A stretch of 64,000 nt of DNA, taken from JBBIRW01 sp037441565 (lineage in GTDB: Bacteria > Desulfobacterota > JBBIRW01). Shown in pieces: positions 16,603-24,251 of the stretch (position 1 is its first letter; every line of letters begins with the position of its first letter). A program made the translations under genes and the position numbers. The stretch is from contig JBBIRW010000002.1 in NCBI GenBank assembly GCA_037441565.1, positions 62,001-126,000 on the forward strand. The letters run 5' to 3'. The notes under the pieces were generated by a model. It was not told where the DNA came from. It ran no database searches and saw nothing but the letters and a program-made list of their open reading frames with translations.

Positions 16603-18495
16603 CTACTTCTTTTCCTCAAAATCGGCATCCACAACACCACCCTGAGGACCTTCTGTTCTCCCCCCTGATCCATCACCAGAAGTTCCTGAGGTTCCCGTTC
16701 TCTGATAAAGGAGTTCTGCAAGCTTATGAGATGCACGGGTAAGACTATCCATGGCTGCATGAATTCTTTTCATATCATTGCTTTCAAGTGCTTTCTTTGC
16801 CTCTTGAATCGCATCCTCAACAAATCTCAGATCCATACCGGAAAGTTTCTCCCTGTTTTCATTCAATATCTTTTCCGTATTGTAAAGCAATCCATCAAGT
16901 CTATTCCTCGCCTCGACCTCCTCCCTCTTTTTTCTGTCTTCCTCAGCATGCAACTCTGCCTCCTTTATCATTCTCTGGATCTCCTCCTGTGAAAGTCCGG
17001 AGGATGCTGTAATAGTAATCTTCTGCTCCTTCCCCGTCGCAAGGTCCTTTGCTGAAACATTAAGAATGCCATTCGCATCCACATCAAAGGTAACCTCGAT
17101 CTGAGGAACTCCTCTTGGAGCAGGAGGTATGCCCACGAGGTGGAATCTACCAAGCGTTCTGTTATCCCTTGCCATCTCCCTCTCACCCTGCAGTACATGG
17201 ATCTCCACGCTTGTTTGATTGTCTGCAGCCGTTGTAAAGATCTCACTCCTTCTCGTTGGGATTGTTGTATTCCTTTCAATGAGTTTTGTCATTACACCGC
17301 CGAGGGTTTCGATACCGAGGGAAAGAGGGATTACATCCAGTAGGAGTATATCCTTTACCTCACCTGCAAGAACACCTGCCTGAACAGCAGCACCAAGGGC
17401 AACAACCTCATCGGGATTAACCCCCTTGTGAGGTTCCTTACCAAAAAGTTTCCTTACGATCTCCTGTATTGCGGGCATCCTTGTCTGACCACCCACAAGG
17501 ACAACTTCATGGATCTTGTCGGGTGTCAGCCCGCTATCCTCAAGACACCTTTTGCAGGGAAGGATACTTTTTTCGATTATATCCTTTGCCATCTGCTCAA
17601 GTCTCATCCGTGTAAGCTTCATTAATAGATGTTTGGGACCTGTCGCATCAGCAGTGATAAAGGGAAGATTTATCTCCGTTTCCAGCAATGTTGAAAGCTC
17701 AATCTTTGCCTTTTCTGCTGCCTCCTTCAGTCTCTGAAGTGCCATTCTGTCCCTGGAAAGGTCTATACCGGTTTCCTTTTTAAACTCCTCCACAAGCCAT
17801 TCTATTATCCTCTGATCTATATTATCACCACCCAGGTGAGTGTCTCCATTTGTTGCCCTAACTTCCACCACATTGTCGCCCACTTCAAGGATGCTTATAT
17901 CAAAGGTTCCACCACCGAAATCGTAAACAGCAATCCTCTGATCCTTTTTCTTGTCAAGACCGTAGGCAAGGGCAGCAGCTGTAGGCTCATTTATAATCCT
18001 CCTTACATTCAATCCGGCAATGGCGCCCGCGTCCTTTGTTGCCTGTCTCTGTGCATCGTTGAAGTAGGCAGGGACTGTTATTACAGCATCTGTCACCTTC
18101 TCACCAAGATAGTTTTCAGCAGCTTTCTTTAGTTTTTGAAGGATGAATGCAGAAATCTGCTGTGGGGTGTAAACCTTTCCACGAACCTCCACCCTGGCAT
18201 CACCATTTGGACCCCTTATCACCTTATAGGGGACCATCTTTATCTCATCCTGAACCTCATCGTAGAAGCGACCCATAAATCTTTTAATGGAGAAAATTGT
18301 ATTTTCCGGATTAGTTATTGCCTGTCTTTTTGCAGCCTTACCAACAAGGATTTCCCCATCCTTTGTAAATGCTACAACAGAAGGAGTGAGTCTATCCCCT
18401 TCCTCATTAATTATCACCTTGGGCTCACCGCCCTCCATAATTGCCACAACGGAATTCGTTGTTCCAAGATCGATACCTATTATTTTCCCTGCCAT
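16603..18495 (-). CDS. dnaK: Chaperone protein DnaK (Hsp70)
   Basis: 630 residues. Actin-like ATPase domain with IIGIDLGTTNSVVA at residues 5-18, the AVITVPAYFNDAQRQATKDA motif, and IAVYDFGGGTFDISILE. The substrate-binding domain and helical lid follow, and the tail ends VDADFEEKK, like other bacterial DnaKs. It holds unfolded polypeptides with DnaJ and GrpE and feeds ClpB. AAGGAGATGATAGAG precedes the ATG. A candidate promoter overlaps the palindrome upstream (separate entries), so dnaK may be transcribed both with hsp20 and on its own. Confidence 0.98.
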   Translation of the reverse strand: MAGKIIGIDLGTTNSVVAIMEGGEPKVIINEEGDRLTPSVVAFTKDGEILVGKAAKRQAITNPENTIFSIKRFMGRFYDEVQDEIKMVPYKVIRGPNGDARVEVRGKVYTPQQISAFILQKLKKAAENYLGEKVTDAVITVPAYFNDAQRQATKDAGAIAGLNVRRIINEPTAAALAYGLDKKKDQRIAVYDFGGGTFDISILEVGDNVVEVRATNGDTHLGGDNIDQRIIEWLVEEFKKETGIDLSRDRMALQRLKEAAEKAKIELSTLLETEINLPFITADATGPKHLLMKLTRMRLEQMAKDIIEKSILPCKRCLEDSGLTPDKIHEVVLVGGQTRMPAIQEIVRKLFGKEPHKGVNPDEVVALGAAVQAGVLAGEVKDILLLDVIPLSLGIETLGGVMTKLIERNTTIPTRRSEIFTTAADNQTSVEIHVLQGEREMARDNRTLGRFHLVGIPPAPRGVPQIEVTFDVDANGILNVSAKDLATGKEQKITITASSGLSQEEIQRMIKEAELHAEEDRKKREEVEARNRLDGLLYNTEKILNENREKLSGMDLRFVEDAIQEAKKALESNDMKRIHAAMDSLTRASHKLAELLYQRTGTSGTSGDGSGGRTEGPQGGVVDADFEEKK

Positions 18496-18532
18496 ATCTC
18501 TATCATCTCCTTTTCTTTATTTTTCTATGATA

Positions 18533-18560
18533 AATTTAATTTCCATTGTTTTTTTGTCAA
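18533..18560 (-). promoter_or_regulatory. Candidate sigma-70 promoter of dnaK
   Basis: Minus strand: perfect TTGACA (18560-18555), 16-base spacer, then TAAATT (18538-18533; 4 of 6 to consensus). It lies about 38 bases before the dnaK ATG. The -35 hexamer is the downstream arm tip of a 30-bp palindrome, so a protein bound there would block it. The weak -10 makes this a moderate call. Confidence 0.4.
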
Positions 18561-18584
18561 GGGAGGGGATCCCCTCCCTTGACA
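18555..18584. repeat. Perfect 30-bp palindrome between hsp20 and dnaK
   Basis: TGTCAAGGGAGGGGA (18555-18569) is followed directly by its exact reverse complement (18570-18584), with a central GGATCC. It starts 10 bases past the hsp20 stop. As RNA it would be a strong GC-rich hairpin, but the transcript then reads AAAAAAACAATGG rather than a U tract, so it is not a standard intrinsic terminator. Options are an operator over the dnaK -35, an mRNA-stabilising or attenuating hairpin between hsp20 and dnaK, or a factor-dependent terminator. No CIRCE element is present here. Confidence 0.85.
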
Positions 18585-18593
18585 CCAACAACA

Positions 18594-19046
18594 TTATTCT
18601 ACATCAATTTTTATCTGCCTTGGCTTTGCCTCTTCCACCTTAGGAAGAAGGATCTCCAGTACCCCATCCTTATATTTTGCCGTTATTTTATCCTGCTGGA
18701 TATTAACAGGAAGTGAGAATGTCCTCTGGAAGCTTCCATAAGACCTCTCCAGCCTGTAATAATTCTCCTCCTTTACAGTCTTCTCTGCTTTCTTCTCACC
18801 TTTGAGAATCAGTGTGTTATCCCTTATCTCAATGGATACGTCCTTCCTGTCAACACCCGGGAGCTCAGCCTTCACAACGATCTTATCCTCAGTCTCATAT
18901 ATATCAACTGCAGGAGACCATGAAACAGCCATGGGACCCTCCTCAGGAAGTCTGAATCGTGAAAATGCCTCATTGAATAGCCTGTTCATCTCCTCCTGTA
19001 GCGCCATAAGATCCTTGAAAAGGCCTGATTTTCTAATCAATACCAT
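18594..19046 (-). CDS. Small heat-shock protein (Hsp20/alpha-crystallin)
   Basis: 150 residues. N-terminal arm with a short helix (LFKDLMALQEEMNRLFNEAF), alpha-crystallin domain from about residue 45 (VSWSPAVDIYETEDKIVVKA, then PGVDRKDVSIEIRDNTLILK and GVLEILLPK) and a short C-terminal tail. It is an ATP-independent holdase that passes substrates to DnaK/ClpB. AGGAGGT lies 7 bases before the ATG at 19044-19046; an in-frame GTG three codons upstream lies inside that site and is rejected. It follows the response regulator by 26 bases. Confidence 0.95.
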   Translation of the reverse strand: MVLIRKSGLFKDLMALQEEMNRLFNEAFSRFRLPEEGPMAVSWSPAVDIYETEDKIVVKAELPGVDRKDVSIEIRDNTLILKGEKKAEKTVKEENYYRLERSYGSFQRTFSLPVNIQQDKITAKYKDGVLEILLPKVEEAKPRQIKIDVE

Positions 19047-19072
19047 AGTATACACCTCCTTTCCTTTAGAAT

Positions 19073-19444
19073 TTATATACTGCCCTGAAGAATTTTATAT
19101 ATAAATTTGATCATCAGATCAGGGCTCACAGGTTTTGGAATAAACGTCCTTGCTCCAGCCTCAAGGGCCCTGAGCCTTATTTCCTTAGAATCATAGCCAC
19201 TGATAACCATAACAGGAAGTGATGGATTACATTGTCTTATTTCAAATAGCACCTCAATACCGCTCCTGTATGGAAGATCAACATCCAGGATCACGAGATC
19301 CACCCTTTGAAGCCTTATGTCCTCCATCGCCTCGAGAGGATCCCTAACAACGAGTGGGCAAAGACCTGCTGAGTGAAGCAGCCTTGAGAAGGCCTCTGTA
19401 GCTATTAGATCATCGTATATGATCAGCACATTTTTTCTCATCAT
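19073..19444 (-). CDS. Single-domain response regulator
   Basis: 123 residues, a lone receiver (REC) domain with no output domain. The acidic pocket is in VLIIYDD, the phospho-acceptor Asp in LVILDVDLPYRSG (about residue 54) and the conserved Lys in FIPKPVSP. An ATG at 19462 is in frame, but the sigma-54 promoter upstream predicts transcription starting near 19463, which leaves GGAGG as the ribosome-binding site for the ATG at 19442-19444. It heads the chaperone cluster. Its partner kinase is unknown; the kinase at 21889-22623 is the nearest candidate. Confidence 0.88.
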   Translation of the reverse strand: MMRKNVLIIYDDLIATEAFSRLLHSAGLCPLVVRDPLEAMEDIRLQRVDLVILDVDLPYRSGIEVLFEIRQCNPSLPVMVISGYDSKEIRLRALEAGARTFIPKPVSPDLMIKFIYKILQGSI

Positions 19445-19473
19445 CTTAACTACTTCCTCCATAAATAAAATTT

Positions 19474-19489
19474 AGCAATTGCTGTGCCA
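19474..19489 (-). promoter_or_regulatory. Sigma-54 (-24/-12) promoter upstream of the chaperone cluster
   Basis: The minus strand reads TGGCACAGCAATTGCT, an exact match to the TGGCACRNNNNTTGCW sigma-54 consensus, with GG (-24) and GC (-12) exactly 10 bases apart. Expected start is near 19463, immediately in front of the response regulator gene, which is followed on the same strand by hsp20, dnaK, dnaJ, htpX and beyond. An NtrC-type activator is encoded just upstream, so the enhancer sites may lie in 19490-19616. Confidence 0.8.
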
Positions 19490-19616
19490 GTCCATGACCT
19501 TGTATTCATCATTTAACTTATTGAAATTTCAAATTTTTTTTCACACAAAGGTGCTATGAATACAGGCTCTTCGAAACCTAATGCCATTCTGGCACTTATT
19601 GCGCTCTAGATGGGCG

Positions 19617-20978
19617 TCATTTCGGCACATTTCTGCTATAGATCTTTATCTTCCTCTGGAGGGTTCTTAATCCGATTTTGAGAAGACGTGCTGCCTCCTT
19701 CCTGTTCCCATTTACGTAATCGAGGGTCTTAAGGATAAATTCCTTTTCTATATCACTAAGGGGCGTCCCGATTTCAATCTCAATGGTCTTCCTTTTTGTC
19801 AGCTTCCCTTTGATATAATTGGGGATATCATCAACTGTTAAATACTTTTTTCGTGCAAGAACAACCATAGTCTCGATTGTATTCCTGAGCTCCCTCACAT
19901 TCCCTGGCCAGTTGTAATCCATGAATACCTCCAGCACATCTTTTTCAATCCCCTTTATATCCTTTTGGTTTTCAACTGAAAATTCTTTTACAAAATGATC
20001 AACAAGAAGGGGAATATCTTCCTTCCTGTTTCTGAGGGGAGGGATTTCAATCGTTATAACCTTCAATCTGTAATAGAGATCCTCGCGAAACTTCCCATCC
20101 GCCACCATCTGTTCAAGTGGCCTGTTGGTAGCCGAGATAACCCTTACATCAACATTTATTGACTTGCTCCCGCCTACACGCATAAATTCTTTCTGTTCAA
20201 GCACCCTTAATAACTTTACCTGAAGAGAGAGGGGTATATCTCCAACCTCGTCAAGAAAAATAGTTCCACCATTTGCAATTTCAAATTTTCCGATCCTCCT
20301 CTCATAGGCTCCTGTGAAAGCCCCTTTTTCATGTCCGAAGAGTTCACTCTCGAGCAGACCCTCGGGTATCGCAGCACAATTTATAGGAACAAAATTGTTA
20401 TTCCTTCTCGGGCTGTTAAAATGTATAGCCCTTGCTACGAGTTCCTTTCCCGTTCCACTTTCTCCCACAATCATTACATTAGCACGGCTTGGAGCAATCT
20501 CAACAACTGTTTTGAATATCTCCTGCATAGATCTTGACTTTCCAATAATATTTTCAAAGCTATAACGGCGGGCAAGCTCACCCCTTAAAACCCTTATCTC
20601 CCTCTTCATCTTGATATGATCCAGTGCCCTCTGTATGCGTATATGAAGGCCATCCAGATCAACAGGTTTTGTCATATAATCAAATGCACCAGCCTTCATC
20701 GCCTCCACGGCCCCCTCGATCGATCCATATCCCGTAATCATTATAACAGGGAGTTCAGGATTATGTTCGAGCGCCTTTTGTAAAAGATCCATGCCCGTCA
20801 AATCAGGCATCCTTATATCTGTGATCAGGACGTCAACATCACCTTTTGTTAGCTCTTCAATGGCATCCTTTCCATTATCAAAACAGATTACCTCGAAATT
20901 CTCTTTTTCAAGAGCCTGCTTCATCACGCTCAGTGCAATTCTATCATCATCAACTATAACTATTCTTTTTGATCCCAT
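19617..20978 (-). CDS. NtrC-family sigma-54-dependent response regulator
   Basis: 453 residues. Receiver domain (1-120) with phospho-acceptor Asp54 in LITDIRMPDLTG, AAA+ domain (about 140-380) with Walker A GESGTGKE (172-179) and the sigma-54-contacting GAFTGA loop (219-224), and a C-terminal Fis-type helix-turn-helix (GNRKEAARLLKIGLRTLQRK). It remodels sigma-54 RNA polymerase when phosphorylated. Third gene of the kinase-cyclase-regulator operon, 1 base after the cyclase stop. A consensus sigma-54 promoter lies about 130 bases downstream. Confidence 0.95.
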   Translation of the reverse strand: MGSKRIVIVDDDRIALSVMKQALEKENFEVICFDNGKDAIEELTKGDVDVLITDIRMPDLTGMDLLQKALEHNPELPVIMITGYGSIEGAVEAMKAGAFDYMTKPVDLDGLHIRIQRALDHIKMKREIRVLRGELARRYSFENIIGKSRSMQEIFKTVVEIAPSRANVMIVGESGTGKELVARAIHFNSPRRNNNFVPINCAAIPEGLLESELFGHEKGAFTGAYERRIGKFEIANGGTIFLDEVGDIPLSLQVKLLRVLEQKEFMRVGGSKSINVDVRVISATNRPLEQMVADGKFREDLYYRLKVITIEIPPLRNRKEDIPLLVDHFVKEFSVENQKDIKGIEKDVLEVFMDYNWPGNVRELRNTIETMVVLARKKYLTVDDIPNYIKGKLTKRKTIEIEIGTPLSDIEKEFILKTLDYVNGNRKEAARLLKIGLRTLQRKIKIYSRNVPK

Positions 20979-20979
20979 T

Positions 20980-21873
20980 TTACTCCTGATTATAAAATGT
21001 CTGGCTTCTCAGTTTAGCAACCCGCTCAATAGATGTTATCGTCTTTCCATTTTTGAATATCCTCACAGTACCAGTTGATTCTGAAATAACAATGGAGATA
21101 GCATTACTTACAAGGGTTATCCCCGCTGCTGCCATATGTCTGCTACCGAGCCCATGAGGTAGCTCCTCTTCAAGTGATGCTGTAAGATGTCTTCCTGCTG
21201 CTATAACAATGCCATCCTCCCTTATTATGAAGGCACCATCTATCGATGAAAACTCTTTTATCGTTTCTCTGAGTTTTTTATCAAGTATATTTCTCTCCTC
21301 TTCCGGATATCCGCGGAAGGGATTCATCACCATCTGCCTTGAAAGACTTAAAACCTTCTCATGATCACCAAGAACAAATATTGTGCCAACAGGTTTTCCG
21401 GATCTTCCTTCAACAGCAAGTTCGAGTGCTATATTTAAAACTGTCTCAAAAACCTCTGGCTTTACATTCTCGGGTAGATCAAAAATTCCTGATGTGCTTA
21501 TTATCTCACTTTCCCTTCCTATCTTTATTATCATCATGGTATCAAGAATCCCAATATCCTTTGCTCCAGTGAGACAAACAATAAGGTCTCCAATTTTAAC
21601 AATTCCTGAACTCAACGCAATCATTATTGCTATCTTGATCCCATCAACCCTTGTAAGCTCAACATTCGGGAGCCCTATAAAGCATCTCTCTTGCAGGGCC
21701 TCCCTCTCCTCCGCTTTCCTGCCTATTAAAATTACCCTGCCTTTTTTACTGTATTTCTCCCAGAAAGAAAGGTCATCGATAATATCTCTATTCACAAAAA
21801 GTGCATTAGCCTTTATCTTCGCATACATTTCAAGAGCAATTTCAACCATGCTTCTGTTAATAGTATCCTTCAT
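20980..21873 (-). CDS. Diadenylate cyclase (DAC/DisA_N domain) protein with an N-terminal pyruvate-kinase-C-like domain
   Basis: 297 residues. The C-terminal half is a DAC domain: DGA at 212-214 (SSIDGAFIIREDGIVIAAG) and GLGSRHMAAAGIT (RHxxA at 245-249), the two motifs that bind ATP and join two molecules into c-di-AMP. The N-terminal half (about 15-160; GRVILIGRK, then SSGIVKIGDLIVCLTGAKDI) resembles the pyruvate-kinase C-terminal fold seen fused to DAC in archaeal DacZ-type enzymes. No membrane segment, so cytosolic, unlike CdaA. It lies between the histidine kinase and NtrC-like genes (16 and 1 bases). Confidence 0.82.
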   Translation of the reverse strand: MKDTINRSMVEIALEMYAKIKANALFVNRDIIDDLSFWEKYSKKGRVILIGRKAEEREALQERCFIGLPNVELTRVDGIKIAIMIALSSGIVKIGDLIVCLTGAKDIGILDTMMIIKIGRESEIISTSGIFDLPENVKPEVFETVLNIALELAVEGRSGKPVGTIFVLGDHEKVLSLSRQMVMNPFRGYPEEERNILDKKLRETIKEFSSIDGAFIIREDGIVIAAGRHLTASLEEELPHGLGSRHMAAAGITLVSNAISIVISESTGTVRIFKNGKTITSIERVAKLRSQTFYNQE

Positions 21874-21888
21874 TTACATACCTCTTTT

Positions 21889-22623
21889 TCAATGTGTTAT
21901 TTGCATAATGCGAGAAACAGGAAAAGTTAACGTTACTGTTGTCCCTTCACCCTCTCTGCTTTCAATGCTAATTCTGCCATCATGACCCTCGACTATCCTT
22001 TTTACCATTGGCAGTCCAAGACCTGTCCCACCCTTTTTTGTTGAAAAGAATAGCGTGAAAAGCTTTGGCTTATCCTCCTCTTTTATTCCGCATCCTGTAT
22101 CCATTATATTTATTCTCACTTCATCACCATCCTGTTCAATGGAAACCTTAAGCTTTCCTCCACCCTCCATCGCCTGGATGGCATTAAGAATCAGGTTGTA
22201 AATGGCCTGCTTGAACTGCATCTCATCCACATCAACAATGATCTCATGTTCAGAAAATATTTTCTCAAGCTCTATGTTCTTAAGCGCAAGTTCGACCTCA
22301 ACAAATCCGAGGACTGACTCTATAATCTCCACTATATTTTTAGGCACCGTCCTTAGTTCGGGTGGCTTTGCAAAGCGCAGGAACTCAGAAAGAAACTCAT
22401 CCAGTCTCTTAATCTCCTTCCTGATCTCACCAACAATCCCGAGCAACTCCTCCTTTTCATGAAGGTTAATCCCGCTCAATTTCCATTCAAGCATCTGGAG
22501 ATGAAGATATAATGTATTAAGGGGATTCCTTATCTCATGAACAAGCCCGACGGCAAGAGCGGAAAGATTAGCGAGGGCAAACTGTTCCCTTCCTTCTTTT
22601 GGTCTGCCTTTTTCCCATTCCAT
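21889..22623 (-). CDS. Cytoplasmic sensor histidine kinase (NtrB-like transmitter)
   Basis: 244 residues, almost only a transmitter: H box VGLVHEIRNPLNTL with His29, N box YNLILNAIQAM, G1 DTGCGI and G2 GTGLGLPMVKRIVEG. There is no PAS, HAMP or membrane segment and only ~20 residues precede the H box, so the signal must come from a partner protein or from the adjacent cyclase product. First gene of the operon with the diadenylate cyclase and NtrC-type regulator; the obvious partner is the latter. A good sigma-70-like promoter lies in front. Confidence 0.92.
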   Translation of the reverse strand: MEWEKGRPKEGREQFALANLSALAVGLVHEIRNPLNTLYLHLQMLEWKLSGINLHEKEELLGIVGEIRKEIKRLDEFLSEFLRFAKPPELRTVPKNIVEIIESVLGFVEVELALKNIELEKIFSEHEIIVDVDEMQFKQAIYNLILNAIQAMEGGGKLKVSIEQDGDEVRINIMDTGCGIKEEDKPKLFTLFFSTKKGGTGLGLPMVKRIVEGHDGRISIESREGEGTTVTLTFPVSRIMQITH

Positions 22624-22647
22624 TTCTTCATAATCCGGTTTATATCT

Positions 22648-22676
22648 AATATAAAAACTTCATGAGCATTTTGCAA
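22648..22676 (-). promoter_or_regulatory. Candidate promoter of the kinase-cyclase-NtrC operon
   Basis: Minus strand TTGCAA (22676-22671), 17-base spacer, TATATT (22653-22648; 5 of 6 to consensus). It is about 25 bases before the kinase ATG. Found by eye. Confidence 0.45.
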
Positions 22677-22726
22677 GGTTGAAAAATATTTGACAATGGA
22701 TGTTTATTGTAATAGAAAGATTTTCT

Positions 22727-23530
22727 ATGAGGCTTACAAAAGCAGCGGCCCTGCTTATATCCATATTTTTGGTCCTCTTTGGCTGTTTTAAGAAATCTCC
22801 GATTCAAGAAGAACCCGGGGAAAGCATCCTTTTCAAAGAAGGCCTGAGCCTTTTTGAGAAAGGTAAGTTCGAAAAGGCTGCAGAAAAGTTCCAGGAATTC
22901 AGACAATCATATCCAACAAGCCCCCTCTATGTAAAAGCCCAGATTAAAACTATAGAATCATTTTATTTTGATGGAAAATACATAGAGACCTTAGCACAGA
23001 TCCAGACATTTATTGATCTCCATCCGAAGAGCGAATTTATTCCTTATATGTTATTCCTGAAAGGAATGTGTTATTTCAATCAGAGGAACAAAAGCGACAG
23101 AGATCCAACATATACAATGAAAGCACTTGAATCCTTTTCCGAATTAATAAAATCTCATCCATCATCAACATACACCATCCTTGCTGAAGAAAAATCCAGG
23201 ATCTGTATAAAGGAACTTTTTGAACACGAACTAAAGATAGCCAATTTCTATTATAGAACAGGAAAATATGAGGCATCTCAGAGGAGACTGGAGGAAATGC
23301 TTGAAACATACAGGGATGCTGATGGTCGGGATCAAATCCTTTATCTTCTTGGAAAGGTGCACATGTACAAAGGGGATAATGGGAAGGCATCATTTTATTT
23401 CAAATCACTGCTTGATAAATATCCGGAAAGCCCTTATGCTATCAAATCGAAGAAACTGCTGGAAATTGCAGGTAAAAATGGTCATCCAGATTACTGGACA
23501 AGAATAATGGATTTCTTTAACAGATACTAA
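22727..23530 (+). CDS. BamD/YfiO-like outer-membrane assembly lipoprotein
   Basis: 267 residues. Lipoprotein signal MRLTKAAALLISIFLVLFGC with Cys20 in a lipobox-like LFGC. TPR-like helices follow (LFEKGKFEKAAEKFQEFRQS, then YPTSPLYVKAQIKTIESFYF and YPESPYAIKSKKLLE), with the BamD pattern of a fifth-residue Pro after each repeat. An ATG nine codons upstream (22700) would put charged residues before the signal peptide and is rejected. BamD supports BamA in beta-barrel insertion; at this divergence a general periplasmic TPR lipoprotein is possible. Followed by a TPR gene after 13 bases. Confidence 0.75.
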   Translation: MRLTKAAALLISIFLVLFGCFKKSPIQEEPGESILFKEGLSLFEKGKFEKAAEKFQEFRQSYPTSPLYVKAQIKTIESFYFDGKYIETLAQIQTFIDLHPKSEFIPYMLFLKGMCYFNQRNKSDRDPTYTMKALESFSELIKSHPSSTYTILAEEKSRICIKELFEHELKIANFYYRTGKYEASQRRLEEMLETYRDADGRDQILYLLGKVHMYKGDNGKASFYFKSLLDKYPESPYAIKSKKLLEIAGKNGHPDYWTRIMDFFNRY

Positions 23531-23543
23531 TAGGAGGTGAAAA

Positions 23544-24242
23544 ATGGATGAAGAAATTTCCTATCTCATACAGAAGGGGAAAAAGGCATTTGAAGGGAAT
23601 GATTATGAAAAGGCACTTGAATGCTTTCTCAAGGTTCTGGAACAGAAACCAAGATATGCTGATATACACAATTATCTTGGCTTGATATATCATTCCAAGG
23701 GTCAATTTGAACGCGCAATAGAACATTTTAAAAAAGCCCTCCAGATAAATCCAAACTACACGGAGGCAGCATTAAACCTTGCTGTTGTTTATAACGATAC
23801 AGGACAGTATAACAAATCAAGGGAGATACAGGAAATAGTAAGAAGGGCATATGCACCGGATCCCCTTTCCGATCAATTCTTCAAAGGGAAACTTGCAAAT
23901 ATGCATGCCAGCATAGGGAATATCTATATGGATATGGGTCACTACGATGAAGCCATTGAGGAATACAAAAAAGCGCTTGAACACTGTCCGCAATTCTCCG
24001 ATATAAGAACAAAACTTGGTATTGCATACAGAAATCTTGGACATTTTGAGGAAGCGATAAGGGAGTTTGAGGAAGCAAAAAGATACAAGCCCAATTATAT
24101 TCCCCCCATCCTCAATCTTGGTATAATCTATTTTTCTCTGAATGAGTATGAAAAGGCTGCCAGTGAATGGAAAAGGGTTCTTGATATCGATCCCGAAAAC
24201 AAACTTGCAACCCTATATCTGAGATTGATTGAAAGAAGTTAG
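23544..24242 (+). CDS. TPR-repeat protein
   Basis: 232 residues made almost wholly of tetratricopeptide repeats (about six), e.g. ADIHNYLGLIYHSKGQFERA and ASIGNIYMDMGHYDEAIEEY. There is no signal peptide, so it should be cytosolic, unlike its neighbour. A stretch around residues 85-115 breaks the repeat spacing. AGGAGGTGAAAA precedes the ATG. TPRs are protein-protein interaction scaffolds; partner unknown. Probably co-transcribed with the BamD-like gene. Confidence 0.85.
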   Translation: MDEEISYLIQKGKKAFEGNDYEKALECFLKVLEQKPRYADIHNYLGLIYHSKGQFERAIEHFKKALQINPNYTEAALNLAVVYNDTGQYNKSREIQEIVRRAYAPDPLSDQFFKGKLANMHASIGNIYMDMGHYDEAIEEYKKALEHCPQFSDIRTKLGIAYRNLGHFEEAIREFEEAKRYKPNYIPPILNLGIIYFSLNEYEKAASEWKRVLDIDPENKLATLYLRLIERS

Positions 24243-24251
24243 ACAATTTAA

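Noticed and set aside
18496..18600. Search for a CIRCE element or HspR-type repeat upstream of dnaK.
   Set aside because: No TTAGCACTC-N9-GAGTGCTAA-like sequence is present; only the unrelated 30-bp palindrome.
19582..19594. TGCCA-GAA-TGGCA hairpin after the NtrC-like gene as a terminator.
   Set aside because: Stem of five perfect pairs (seven with a wobble) and no T run after it; too weak to call.
19590..19605. Plus-strand TGGCAC...GCGC resembling a second sigma-54 promoter.
   Set aside because: The -12 half is GCGC rather than TTGC and there is no plus-strand gene downstream; it points into the antisense of the NtrC gene.
22690..22718. TTGACA with TAGAAA 17 bases later before the BamD-like gene.
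   Set aside because: Would start transcription at or just before the chosen ATG with no room for a leader; -10 is weak.
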